The notes below the pieces were generated by a model. That model did not search any database. It was not told the DNA's origin and worked only from the letters and a program-made list of their open reading frames with translations. From assembly GCF_030253575.1 (NCBI RefSeq), contig NC_080561.1, positions 11,208,001 through 11,272,000 of the forward strand: a DNA stretch of 64,000 bases. The letters run 5' to 3'. Shown piece after piece: positions 36,087 to 49,229 of this stretch (position 1 is the stretch's first letter; each line of letters starts with the position of its first letter). Source of the DNA: Rhododendron vialii (taxonomy: Eukaryota; Streptophyta; Magnoliopsida; Ericales; Ericaceae). Position numbers and translations under genes: made by a program.

Positions 36087-37932
36087 TGTGAGACCCGACT
36101 CTTTTTTTTTAAAAAGAAAAGTAAATAAGTAGTCTTATTAAAAGTGATTTTTTTTGTTTTATGTGGGCCTCCAATGTGGATTCCTAAAACTATAGGGATG
36201 TATTTGTAAAAAAAAACAAAATGTGTGTGCTGGTGTGCACGTGGAAGGCAAAGGAAGTGCTTGTGTGCATGTGTGGGATATATATATCTTCTAATAGAAA
36301 AAAAAAATACAAACAGAAGAGAGAAAAAAAGAAACGTACAGGAGAGAAAAAAAGAAAACGCAAAGAGAAGGATCGAAGAAGAGAGGATTTGCGTTAACGG
36401 AAGTTCTAATCTCGGTAGGTAACTCTTCGTCTCTTTTGCTTATTGATCAGTTAATATGTCTTGTAATTGAGATGGGTTGTTCTTGGGCATTTTTATTTGG
36501 AAAGAAAGGCCATGTTAGTAAATGATGGAAGTGGTTTGTTAAGTGAAATAATCTCTTTGTATGCAGATGATAGTTTAATTTCCTACCTAGCTGATAATTT
36601 TACTTGACTTGCCATAAAAAGGAAGAACCCTAGATTTGAACAGAGGTTTTGGAAACAGTTAATGGTTACGGGAATGGATCGAATTGGTGTAATCTGTGGT
36701 GACTTAGGCCTAGGTATTAACAATATCACTGGCCTTCAATTTAATTGAATGGTTTTATGCGCACTAATTTGTGGAATTGGACAAAAGAGCAGTAGACAAG
36801 GAAGAAGGAAAAAAACAAAAATAAAAGGGGTTTGGTTAGCAACGTGGAATAATAGTTCCTCAATGGCTGTCAAATAAGTATTTTTATCATGTGTGGTCGA
36901 GCTTATGGAAGTCTGTTACACACTAATTGCTATTCGCCTAATCGGATAACTTTTTGATTATGAAATTGACACTCTCTTATGTGGTCCGATGTACTGAATT
37001 TTATTACGTGGTTAGTCTAGAAGGAATTTGATGCTAGAGTAATGGTTGCAATCCTTTCAATTTATGGGTATCTTTGAAATCGTACTCACATGTATGGATT
37101 TATGTGTTACTCGTCAGGTTCGGAGGCGACTACGAGCACCGTGACTCCACGTAGGGAGTGAGCTCGTGTTGGTACCTTTTGGGTTGGGCCTCGAGGTGGG
37201 TGTTCTTATTTTTAATAGCAGAAGATGAGACACGGTGTAGAGTTATTTTTTGTTCGTATTGAAATGGTTAATATTTGGCTTGAGCTCCTAAGCGAGAATA
37301 TGATCGTAGCCTTAGTGGCGTTATAATATGGCCTTAGTGGCGTTATTGATTATTGCCTTAATGGTGTGAATAAATATTGCCTTAGTGGCATGACGACTAT
37401 TGCCGTAGTGGCGTAAAGAGTATTACCTTGTGCCGTAGATATGGGAATTGCCTTAGTGGCTTTATAAATTGCCTTAGTGGCGTTATAAGAATTACGTAAC
37501 GGAAAGTTACTGCGGGGCTGAATAATCTTGTTTAAATTGTTTGATAGCACTTGTCTTTATTGCTTCTCTTATTACGAATAAGAACATTCACTGGGCAAGT
37601 TGACAGCTTACACCCCCACAGTGTTTTCTTTTCAGGTGCGTGACGGCACGCGGGTCCACTGCAGAGTCTAGACTGGAGTTGTGTATATAGTGGTCTAGCT
37701 TTTTGACTCTTTTGATTATGTGCCTATTTTTGGAGCTTGTATATGTTGTAAATACCCGTGGGCACGTCTTGTATGACAGTTGTTTCCGTATATTTGCAAG
37801 TTAAGTTTTTTTTTTTTTTTGAGTTGGACGCTTGGCTGGTGTTTTTATTTACTGTTTGAGCAGGGCCAAGGTGTGGGTCCATCCCATTTGGAAAATAATT
37901 TAGCGTGGTATTTTCCAAGATGGGGTGTGACA
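36087..37932 (+). repeat. 5' LTR of chromovirus element 4 (1846 bp)
   Basis: It begins TGTGAGACCCGACTC and ends GGTGTGACA. It matches 42704-44546 along its whole length, with roughly 40 substitutions and several small indels by eye, about 2-2.5 percent. Under commonly assumed plant rates that is of the order of one million years. Both LTRs contain an array of eight GCCTTAGTGGCGTTAT-like units. Confidence 0.93.
37308..37492 (+). repeat. Eight-unit GCCTTAGTGGCGTTAT array inside the LTR
   Basis: About eight units of 20-25 bp share the core GCCTTAGTGGCGT with varied tails. The matching array in the other LTR is at about 43919-44105. Several units differ between the two LTRs (for example CCTTGTGCCG here against CCTTAGTGGCG there), so the array appears to change faster than the rest of the LTR. 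Confidence 0.8.
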
Positions 37933-37937
37933 ATTTT

Positions 37938-37950
37938 TGGTATCAGAGCC
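37938..37950 (+). other. Primer-binding site of element 4 (initiator tRNA-Met)
   Basis: TGGTATCAGAGCC, five bases after the LTR, is the standard plant site complementary to initiator tRNA-Met. Confidence 0.9.
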
Positions 37951-38072
37951 AATGGTTATTTGGTTCTGTAGACATTTTTTAGTCTAGAACTTGCAGTGGA
38001 CCATAGGGAGTCTGTTGAGTTGGTGGTTAGCTTATCTTTGCATGCGTGGTAAATATTGAACTGCAATGATAT

Positions 38073-41000
38073 TTGTTGCTTATCTTGAGTTCAATGACAG
38101 ACAAAGTTATGGACGGTCAGGAGAAAGATTCAGGGGATCAAGCGGGTCAAGGTGACCCTAGTGCTCAAAGTCAATCGGATATCATGCAGGCTCTTGCACG
38201 GTTTATTGAGTTTCAAATGGGTGCACAAGCAAGCTCATCAAATCAGCCACGTAGTACAGTTCATGAACAGTTTATGAAACTTCAACCTCCAACATTCTCT
38301 GGTGGTGTGGAACCATTGGAAGCAGAGGAGTGGTTAAAGAGGATGGAGTATATTTTTGATGTCATGAGTGTTTCTGATGATCAAAAAGTTACTCTTGCTC
38401 CTTTCATGTTAAAAGATCAAGCTCGATTTTGGTGGGAAGCTACTAAAGGATTGCTCACTACACCAGCAATTGGGGAACCAGAGCCTTCAGTGCCAAAAAA
38501 GGTTACTTGGAAAGAATTTATCGCGGCCTTCAATGAGCAATACTTTCCTCTGTTGTATCGATATGATATGGAGCACGAGTTTTCAAGGTTGAGGCAAGGA
38601 AGTATGTCTGTTGCTGAATATGATGCTAACTTCATCAAATTATCTCGGTTTGCACCAGACTTAATCCATACAGAGGATGCTAAGTGTAGAAGATTTCAGT
38701 TTGGTTTGGATCCCGACATTCGAGCTGGAGTTGCTACTCATGAAGCAAAGAGATATTCTGACTTGATACACAAATCAAAGATTTCAGAAAAGAGTGTTAA
38801 TGAGAAGAAAGAAAGGCAAGCACAATATAGGAAGGGTCGATTTGAGGCTGGATCAGCTAGACAAAGGTTTTAGGGATCTCAATTGAGCGGAGTTCAGGGT
38901 AGGCCACAACAGAATGTTCCATTTGGTGGTCACCAAGGTCAGAGTTTGCAGAAGCAACAACCTAGACAACAAACCAGTGTTTCCTCAGGTAGTGGTACAC
39001 GGGATATTACTTGTTTCAGTTATGGAGCGAGTGGGCATGTGGCACGAGATTGTAAGGGAAAACAACAAGAGAGATGTTATCGTTGCAATCAATCTGGGCA
39101 TAAGATTTGTGATTGTCCTGTGACATCTGTTGCTTCTCAATCGGTGGGTAGTGTGGCTGGTGGCAGTACAGCTTCATCTAGGACTCCTCAGAGAGGTGGA
39201 GGATCTTCCAGTGGACCTCGCACTTAGGCCAGGGTATTTTCTATGACTCGGCAAGATGCTCAAGCGACACCTGATGTTGTTACAGGTACACTTAATGTTT
39301 CTAGTAGGGATGCACATATTTTAATTGATACTGGCTCTACTCATTCGTATGTGTCCCTATCATTTGGCATGCATTTAAATCAGCCCCTTACATTATTAGA
39401 TCATTGCTTATTTGTGTCTACTCCTATTGGGGAAGTGGTGGTGGTAGATGTGATATATAGGGGTTGTGTGGTACGTGTGGGTGAAAAAGAATTACTTGTG
39501 AATTTAGTGCCTCTTGACATGCATGATTTTGATATAATATTGGGTATGGATTGGTTGGCATCATATCATGCTTCTATAGATTGTTTCAAGAAAGAGGTAA
39601 TATTTCGGGTTCCTAATGAATCTGAGGTTAAATTTTGTGGCGAGCGAAATGTTACTCCTACTTGTCTTATATCAGCAATTGAAGCCAGGAAATTGCTCAG
39701 AAAGGGTTGTGAATGTTATTTGGCACATGTGATAGATACAACAAAATTAGAGATGAAATTGGAGGATATTCCAGTGGTACGGGAATTTACAGATGTGTTT
39801 CCAGAGGAGTTGCCGGGAATTGTGCCGGATAGAGAGGTAGAGTTTTCTATTGAGTTACTTCCAGTGACTGCTCCTATATCTATAGCACCTTACCTAATGG
39901 CTCCTACCGAGTTGAAAGAATTAAAAATTCAGCTACAAGATTTGCTTGACCGAGGTTTTATTCAACCTAGTGTGTCGCCCTGGGGAGCTCCAGTGTTGTT
40001 TGTTAAAAAGAAGGATGGTACATTGAGATTGTGTATTGATTACCGTCAGCTCAATAAGGTAACAGTTCACAACAAGTATCCCTTACCTCGGATTGATGAT
40101 TTATTTGATCAGTTGTAGGGAGCTACGGTGTTTTCAAAAATTGATCTCTGATCGGGGTATCATCAAATAAAAGTGAAAGATAGTGATGTTCTAAAGACTG
40201 CTTTTCGTACAAGATACGGGCACTATAAATTCCTAGTAATGCCTTTCGGGTTGACTAATGCTCCAGCCGTGTTTATGGACTTAATGAATCGGGTATTTCA
40301 GCCTTATCTTGACTCGTTCATTATTGTCTTTATTGATGATATCTTGATATACTCACGAAGCAGAGAGGAACATGTGAAGCATCTACGCATTGCATTGCAG
40401 ATTCTACGAGAAAAATGATTGTTTGCAAAGTTAAGCAAATGTGAGTTCTGGTTGGATAGGGTGGTTTTCTTGGGACATGTGATATCTGGAGATGGAATTT
40501 GTGTTGACCTTGCGAAGGTGGAAGCTGTAGTTAAATGGGAATGCCCAACGAATGTCTCTGAGATCCGAAGTTTCTTGGGTTTGGCAGGCTATTATCTTCG
40601 ATTTATTAAAGGTTTCTCAGCGATTGCTAGACCATTGACTAGATTGACTCAGAAAGCAGTGAAGTTTGAGTGGACTGACGCTTGTGAGCATAGTTTTCAA
40701 GAGCTAAAGGCTAGATTGGTTTCAGCTCCAGTTTTGACTATTCCTTCTGGCGCAAGAGACTTTGTTATCTATAGTGATGCTTCACACCAGGGTTTGGGAT
40801 GCATGTTGATGCAGCGCGGAAAGGTAATTGCTTATGCTTCAAGACAATTAAAGAACCATGAACGCAATTATCCAACTCATGATTTGGAGTTAGCGGCAGT
40901 TGTGTTTGCATTAAAGTTGTGGAGACATTACTTATATGGCGAAGCTTGTGAGATTTTTACCGACCATCAGAGTTTGAAATATTTGTTTACATAGAAGGAC

Positions 41001-42668
41001 TTGAACTTGAGACAAAGGCGATGGATAGAGTTAATTAACGATTATGATTGCAGTATTCACTACCATCCAGGGAAAGCTAATGTTGTGGCAGATGCTCTGA
41101 GCAGAAAATCTTCAAGTAGAATGGCATGTGTTCAATGTACTCATGTTGATATTTTTAAAGAGTTGACTTTGATGGGTGTGCAATTAGCCTTGACAAATAC
41201 TAATGCTTTGATAGCTCATTTTAGAGTGAAACCTTTATTAATTGATTGGATTCGGGAGACTAAATATTGAGATCGAAAATTGAAAAAATATATCGATGGC
41301 GTGAGAGATGGGACGCGAACAGACTTTGTTATTGAGGATGGGTTATTGTTATTCGAAAATCGATTGTGTGTACCTAGAGACCAAACTTTGAAGAGAGAGA
41401 TTTTGGAGGAGGCGCACAGTTTAGCTTATACTATGCATTCAGGTAGTACAAAAATGTATCGCGATCTTAGGGAGCACTATTGGTGGATTGGGTGAAGAGG
41501 GAGATAGCTCAGTTTGTGGCTTGATGTTTGGTTTGTCAACAAGTAAAGGCCGAGCATCAATGACCTGCAGGTTTATTGCAACCTCTTCCTATTCCTGTGT
41601 GGAAGTGGGAGCATATTACAATGGATTTTGTGACTGGCCTTCCTCGTTCTAAAAAAGGCTATGATTCCATTTAGGTGATTGTGGATTGATTGACGAAGTC
41701 TGCACATTTTCTACCTGTTAATACGACTTATACGATTGATCGGTATGCTAAATTGTATGTTGATGAGATTATCTGTTTGCACGGGGCTCAAGTGTCTATT
41801 GTTGCTGACCGGGATCCTAGATTTACTTCCAGATTTTGGTCGAGTTTGCAACAAGCGATGGGTACTACTTTGAAGTTTAGTACATCTTTTCACCCTCAGA
41901 CTGACGGGCAATCTGAGCGGACTATTCAAATTTTGGAGGATATGTTGCGTGCTTGTGTATTGGACTTCACAGGCAGTTGGGATGCTTATATGTCGTTGAT
42001 GGAATTTGCTTATAATATGCTATCAGACTAGCATTGGCATGGCACCCTATGACGCTTTATATGGTCGGAGGTGTAGAACTCCTGTATGTTGCAGTGAAGT
42101 TGGAGAAAGGTGGTTGTCGAAACTAGAGTTGGTTCAAGTAACTGTCGATAAAATTAAAGTGGTTCATGATCACTTGAAAATTGCACAAAGTCGCCAGAAA
42201 AGTTATGCAGATAAGCGGAGGAGAGACTTAGAATTCGCAGTGGGTGATTGGGTGTTTCTTCGAGTATCACCATGGAAAGGGGTTATGAGGTTCAAAAAGA
42301 AAGGCAAGTTGAGTCCACGATATATTGGGCCGTATGAGATCATTGAGCAGATTGGGTCTACGGCGTATTGCTTGGCATTGCCACCGGAGTTGAGCCGACT
42401 CCATGATGTATTTCATGTTTCCATGTTACGAAAGTATATTGCGGATCCATCTCATGTGTTGACTTCTGAGCCGACAGAGCTAAAAGAGGATCTAACTTAT
42501 GTAGAGCAGCCGGTGGAAATTTTAGATCGTAGAGATCAAGTTTTGCGCAATAAGACTATACCATTGATGAAAGTCTTGTGGAGGAGTCGCGCAATCGAGG
42601 AGGCTACTTGGGAGACTAAGGAAAGTATGAGAGCTCAATACCCACATCTATTTTCTGAAGGTAAGTGA
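38073..42668 (+). mobile_element. Tekay/Del-type chromovirus element 4: gag-pol body, heavily broken
   Basis: The gag core (about 38270-38760) is followed by two CCHC zinc knuckles (CFSYGASGHVARDC about 39013, CYRCNQSGHKICDC about 39074). Next come a protease ([11 protein letters not shown], about 39325), RT ([11 protein letters not shown] about 40032, FIDDILIYS about 40333), RNase H ([10 protein letters not shown], about 40772), integrase (about 41380-42400), and a C-terminal chromodomain-like region ending ATWETKESMRAQYPHLF (about 42600-42650). The order PR-RT-RH-INT plus chromodomain marks a Ty3 chromovirus, and the C-terminus resembles the Tekay/Del clade. It is broken in about eight or nine places and cannot be autonomous as it stands. 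It lies inside the Helitron Rep/helicase gene. Confidence 0.92.
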
Positions 42669-42703
42669 ATTTCGGGGCGAAATTCTTTTAACGGGAGGAT
42701 AAT

Positions 42704-44546
42704 TGTGAGACCCGACTCTTTTTTTTAAAAAGAAAAGTAAATAAGTAGTCTTATTAAAAGTGAATTTTTTTGTTTTATGTGGGCCTCCAATGTGGATTCC
42801 TAAAACTATAGGGATGTATTTGTAAAAAAAAAAACAAAATGTGTGTGCTGGTGTGCACGTGGAAGGCAAAGGAAGTGCTTGTGTGCATGTGTGGGATATA
42901 TATATCTTCTAATAGAAAAAAAAATACAAACAGAAGAGAGAAAAAAAGAAACATACAGGAAAGAAAAAAAGAAAACGCAGAGAGAAGGATCGAAGAAGAG
43001 AGGATTTGCGTTAACGGAAGTTCTAATCTCGGTAGGTAACTCTTCATCTCTTTTGCTTATTGATCAGTTAATATGTCTTGTAATTGAGATGGGTTGTTCT
43101 TGGGCGTTTTTATTTGGAAAGAAAGGCCATGTTAGTAAATGGTGGAAGTGGTTTGTTAAGTGAAATAATCTCTTTGTATGCAGATGATAGTTTAATTTCC
43201 TACCTAGCTGATAATTTTACTTGACTTGCCATAAAAAGGAAGAACCCTAGATTTGAACAGAGGTTTTGGAAACAGTTAATGGTTACGGGAATGGATCGAA
43301 TTGGTGTAATCTGTGGTGAATTAGGCCTAGGTATTAACAATATCACTGGCCTTCAATTTAATTGAATGGTTTTATGCGCACTAATTTATGGAATTGGACA
43401 AGAGAGCAGTAGACAAGGAAGAAGGAAAAAAAAAGAAAAGGGGTTTGGTTAGCAACGTGGAATAGTAGTTCCTCAATGGCTGTCAAATAAGTATTTTTAT
43501 CATGTGTGGTCGAGCTTATGGAAGTCTGTTACACACTAATTGCTATTCGCCTAATCGGATAACTTTTTGATTATGAAATTGACACACTCTTATGTTGTCC
43601 GATGTACTGAATTTTTATTACGTGGTTAGTCTAGAAGGAATTTGATGCTAGAGTAATGGTTACAATCCTATCAATTTATGGGTATCTTTGTAATCATACT
43701 CACATGTATGGATTTATGTGTTACTCGTCAGGTTCAGAGGCGGCTACGAGCACCGTGACTCCAAGTAGGGAGTGAGCTCGTGTTGGTACCTTTTTGGCTG
43801 GGCCTCGAGGTGGGTGTTCTTATTTTTAATAGCAGAAGATGAGACACGGTGTAGAGTTATTTTTTGTTCTTTGAAATGGTTAATATTTGGCTTGAGCTCC
43901 TAAGCGAGAATATGATCGTAGCCTTAGTGGCGTTATAATATGGCCTTAGTGGCATTATTGATTATTGCCTTAGTGGCGTGAATAAATATTGCCTTAGTGG
44001 CATGACGACTATTGCCTTAGTGGCGTAAAGAGTATTACCTTAGTGGCGTAGATATGGGAATTGCCTTAGTGGCTTTATAAATTGCCTTAGTGGCGTTATA
44101 AGTATTACGTAACGGAAAGTTACTGCGGGGCTGAATAATCTTGTTTAAATTGTTTGATAGCACTTGTCTTTATTGCTTCTCTTATTACGAATAAGAACAT
44201 TCACTAAGCAAGTTGATAGCTCACACCCCCACAGTGTTTTCTTTTCAGGTGCGTGACGGCACGCGGGTCCACTGCAGAGTCTAGACTGGAGTTGTGTATA
44301 TAGTGGTCTAGCTTTTTGACTCTTTTGATTATGTGCCTATTTTTGGAGCTTGTATATGTTGTAAATACCCGTGGGCACGTCTTGTATGACAGTTGTTTCC
44401 GTATATATGCAAGTTAAGTTTTTTTTTTTTTTTTGAGTTGGACGCTTGGCTGGTGTTTTTATTTACTGTTTGAGCAGGGCCAATGTGTGGGTCCATCCCA
44501 TTTGGAAAATAATTTAGCGTGATATTTTCCAGGATGGGGTGTGACA
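42704..44546 (+). repeat. 3' LTR of element 4 (1843 bp)
   Basis: Near-identical to 36087-37932. It is preceded by a purine tract (GGGAGGATAAT) and followed at 44547-44551 by the target duplication ACAAG. The ends are TGTGAGACCC and GGTGTGACA. Confidence 0.93.
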
Positions 44547-44551
44547 ACAAG
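44547..44551. repeat. Target-site duplication of element 4, right copy (ACAAG)
   Basis: Exact copy of 36082-36086, directly after the 3' LTR. Confidence 0.9.
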
Positions 44552-47500
44552 CGTCGAAGAATTCCATATTGTCAGTTATCACAAGAAGAAAAGGACAGAA
44601 TAAATGCCCGAAGGAGAGCTTTATATGCCGAAAAAAATCCCAAAGAGAGAATAGGCTTTTCCCAGTTGAGATACAAGAACAAGTTAGTGCAGAGGAAAAC
44701 ATCGAATCAAGCTTAGGTTATGGCTCCATAGCAGAACTCTCTTATAATGAGGAAGACATTCCTAATGATCGTAATGTTATCCATATGACTCCTATAGGTA
44801 TATTACGCTTCCTGGTTATTCGCAAATTTGTGTAGAGGTTTCTCAAGGAAATCTCATATCTATTTTATCTTTCATTACTTAATTTTGACAAGTACTATTG
44901 AAAGTAACTGATAATGCTTAATAGGTTCTTCTGTTATACCATCAAGTTCAAGACACCATGATGAATGTACGCTATCTAACAATTTTCCATATTTTATTTT
45001 ACTTAGAACATAATCATAGAGCAAAATTTAATATTATCTCTTTGAATTTTCTATAGGTATGCTCGATGACATCTCCATAGGTATGACCCTAAACGCTCGC
45101 TACATTCGTATATAAGATGCTGTTAGTAATATGTGAAATTTAAATATAGGTGTAACAATGGATACGTTCACTACAGCACCAACTGTATCACAATGAGCTA
45201 TACCAATGGAACCATACAAACTATCATCTATACAAGATTGTAAGCATTGTGGTGCCAGAAGATTCCCATATGAAACACCTAAGTTTTGTTGCTCAGGAGG
45301 TGAGGTTTGCCTTTACCCAATTACTATTCCAGTCGAGCTTCAACAGTTATATTCTGGTTTAAGGGCAGACTCATCCCACTTCCTCCAGTATGTAAGCCAT
45401 ATAATGAAATTTTTGCATTTACATCCATGGGCGTGCATCTGGACCCTGTATATGCGAAACGAACTAACGGGATTTAAACATTCAGAGCACAAGGACAGAT
45501 CTATCATTTCATTGATAGTCTTTATCCTTCTGAGGAAATGCCATTGTATCTCCAGCTATATTTCTATGATACACAAAAAGAAATACAACTTAGAAAAGGT
45601 GATAAAGATAAATTGCAGCCACATATTATCTCAGGTCTGATTAATACGTTAAGGGCTAATCCATATTCTCAGTTTTTCCGGAGTCTTTCTGATTTGCCAA
45701 ATATCGATGAATGTCAAATTATATTAAAAACAAATCCTAGAGCAGAAGACTCCACTACTTTACCACCGACTGTATCGCAAGTAGCTGCTATCTGGATAGA
45801 GGATGAAGGTGCCACACAATTACAAGAACGTGACATAATTGTTCGCAAACAAGAAGATGGTCATAGTCAGAAAATCAGTTATTACTATGGCTGTTATGAT
45901 CCTCTCCAGTATCCACTTCTGTTCCCATCTGGTGAGCCCGGATGGCATCAAGGAATCAAGAAAGTTAAGGCATCAAATACCATGAAATTTTGCTCAGGGC
46001 AAGGCAAAGTACTGCCAAACCAATCAGCAACAGCAGAGGAGTTAATAGATATGTATGTTAAAATTGAGACATCAAGGTTGGATTATTTCAGAAATAAACA
46101 AGAGGAGATTCGAGCCGATTTATATCAAGGAATTGTTGATAGCATTAGTCAAGGGGAATCTGATCCTTCTAAGATAGGCAAACGAATTGTGCTCCCAGGT
46201 TCATTCATAGGAGGACCAAGGGACATGCGCAAGCGGTACCTAAATGCAATGACTTTAGTAGAAAGGTACGGCCAACCTGATCTCTTTCTTACAATGACAT
46301 GCAATCCAAATTGGCAAGAGATTAAGAATGAAATGAAGCCACATAAAGAAGCTCAAAACAGACCTGACTTACTATCAAGAGTGTTCAGGAGTAAATTGGA
46401 ACATTTGCAAAAAGAGATAGTAAAGAATCAGCTGTTTGGTCCTATTGCTGCATATACATTTGTAGTTGAATTTCAAAAGAGAGGTCTTCCACATGTTCAT
46501 ATGCTGCTGATACTGAAAAAGCTGTTCAAGCTCAACATAGTTGCGAAGATTGATGCATTCATCTCAGCTGAAATACCAGATAAAGAGAAGTACCCATATT
46601 TATATGCGATGGTTCTAAAGCATATGATGCATGGGCCGTATGGAGAGCTAGATATCACTAAGGTCTGCATGCAGAAAGGGAAGTGTAAGAACAACTATCC
46701 AAGAAGCTTCTGTGCAGAAACAACTATTGATGCAGATGGTTATCCAATATATAAAAGGCAAGCAACTGGTGAACAAGTTCAGATTCGAGGCCATATGCTT
46801 GATAATAGGTGGGTTGTTCCGTACAATCCTTATTTATTGGCTACATTTGACTATCATATTAATGTCGAGGTTTGCTTTAATATTAAAGCAGTCAAACATC
46901 TACACAAATACATATATAAGGGGCACGACAAGATTATTTACCGCCTAGCTACTTCAAAATTCCCAGAGAACATTGATGAGATCCAGCAATTTCAAACCGC
47001 AAGATGGATATTGCCACCTGAAGCAGTTTAGCGAATTTTTTGATTCTCACTTCATGAAATGTCGCCAGCTGTTATCAGTTTGCAATTGCACTTGGAGGGC
47101 TGTCAGTTGATACCACTAAAAAAAGACTCAAATCTACAGAATATCGTAGATAATGAGTTCTTATCCAGAACAATGCTTACTCAATTTTTCTGGATGAATG
47201 CTCACAACGACAAAGCAAAAGTATTGAAATTACTATACAAAGATTTCCCCCAGCACTTCGTGTGGAACAGCCCATCAAGATCATGGACAGAGCGAAAACA
47301 GCAAGAACTTGTTGGCCGAATCATCACAGCAAATCCTAGCGAAGGCGAAAGATATTATCTTCAGCTACTGCTTACTTATATCCCAGCGCCTACATCATAT
47401 GCATATTTGAGAATAGTAAATGGCGTTACCTTTGAATCATATAGAGAGGCAGTCTACTAGAAGACGACAAAAGTAACGAAAAATGCATGGAAGAAGCATG

Positions 47501-49229
47501 TACAAATCGAATGCCATTCTCATTGAGGCAACTGTTCTCTACCATTCTTGTTTATTGTGCTCCAGTGAATCCATTGGAGTTATTCTTCAAATTTGAAGAC
47601 GATATGGTTGAAGACTATATCTCTGTACAGAAGATCAGCAAAGATGTTGCGAGACAAATTTTACTCCAAACATTAAACACAGAGCTAGAGTCTATGGGCA
47701 AAAATCTGAATCATTTTTAGTTATCTCAGCTTGTTACTTCGGATTCAACAAAGAAAGCAACACCAAGGGAAGTAGAAGATGAAATAAACATTCCTATATC
47801 AGAAGATGATCTGAAAAGCCCAGACGTATTAAATGATGAGCAGTTAATTGCCTACAATAACATATTGGATGCTGCTTTTCATAAGAAGCCCAAATGTTTC
47901 TTCATTGATGGGCCCGGAGGTACTGGGAAGACATTTCTTTATCGAGCTCTACTTGCAGCAGTTCGTTCGCAGCATCAGATTGCATTGGCAACAGCCAGCT
48001 CTGGAGTTGCTGCATCAATTCTGCCAAATGGAAGAACTGCGCATTCCCGCTTCAAAATTCCAGTTAGTTGTGAAGGCAAACTGTGCTGTAGCATATCAAA
48101 GCAATCTGGCTTAGCTACTCTCATAAAGGAAACTACACTTATTATTTGGGATGAAGCATCAATGGCAAAAAAGGAATCAATTGAAGCTTTAGATTACCTG
48201 CTACGAGATCTTATAGATAACGACACATTATTTGGAGGAAAAGTTGTGGTTCTAGGAGGCGATTTTAGGCAAGTATTACCTGTCATTCCAAAAGGAACTA
48301 GGCATGATTGCATTAATGCAAGTATAGTGAGATCATACATATGGCAATCACTGATCAAGTTCAAGCTCACACAAAACATGCGTGCAAGGATTGATCCAGC
48401 ATTTAGTGCATACATTCTGCGAATCGAAAATGGTCTAGAAAAGGAAAATGAAGCCAGAGAAATCAAACTGCCTACATCCTTGGTCATACAACCAACCTCA
48501 ACAATCCCATCTTTAGATCAATTGATCCAATTTGTCTTCCCATCTTTTCACATTGACACATTAAACCCACTCTCTTTGACTGACTCAACCATTCTAACCC
48601 CCAAAAATGAAGCCGTAGATGAAATCAATGAGATAATGCTTTCGAAATTCCCAGGGAAAGAGCACACCTACTTAAGATTTGATGAAACAACTGATCCAAC
48701 TCAACAAGGACTCTACATTGATTTCTTAAATTCCATCACACCACCAGGAATGCCATGCCACTGTCTCCGACTAAAAGAGAATAGCCCAATTCTATTACTG
48801 AGGAACATAAATCCATCCCAAGGGCTATGCAACGGCACAAGATTGATATGCAAAGAATTTACAAGCCATTTGATTACTGCTCAGATAGCAGTAGGAGAAA
48901 GGAAAGGTACTACGGTATTCATACCAAGGATCCCTCTACGACCAAATGATATCCAGCATTACCCAGTACCATTCACATGTCGCCAATTCCAGGTGAGAAC
49001 ATGTTTTGCCATCACAATAAACAAAGCTCAAGGTCAAACTTTAAATTCCGTTGGTGTATATTTGCCCGAACCTGTTTTCTCTCATGGCCAACTCTACGTT
49101 GCTTTATCCCGAGCAACAACAGTAGCCAAAATAAAAGTCCACCTTAAGCATTCAGAAAATGATCCATTGTCATGCTTCCAAACTAAGAATATTGTATACA
49201 AAGAGCTCCTAGAAGAAGCTAACTGTTGA
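44552..49229 (+). pseudogene. Helitron Rep/PIF1-like helicase gene, decayed
   Basis: This gene drives rolling-circle transposition: the Rep part nicks DNA and the helicase part unwinds it. The N-terminus after the chromovirus is basic (KRRRIPYCQLSQEEKDRINA). A Cys motif (CKHCGARRF...FCCSGGE) is near 45240-45300. The Helitron-like N domain follows (YPLLFPSGEPGWHQG about 45910, LPGSFIGGPRDMRKRY about 46195). The HUH motif is GLPHVHMLL (about 46480-46510), and the tyrosine motif is HKYIYKGHD (about 46903-46929). The PIF1 helicase has a Walker A (GPGGTGKT, about 47908), DEAS (about 48151), GGDFRQVLP (about 48256) and a terminal INKAQGQTL...LYVALSRAT (to about 49125). Decay is visible: frame changes near 44650 and 45410-45540, stops near 45195, 47031 and 47720, and a short gap near 47460. 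The 5' part appears to have small introns. The helicase third is open from 47721 to 49229. Confidence 0.9.

Noticed and set aside
36225-36422. Short ORFs present in both LTRs of element 4 (also near 42843)
   Set aside because: They are LTR leader sequence with low-complexity Lys/Arg runs and no domain.
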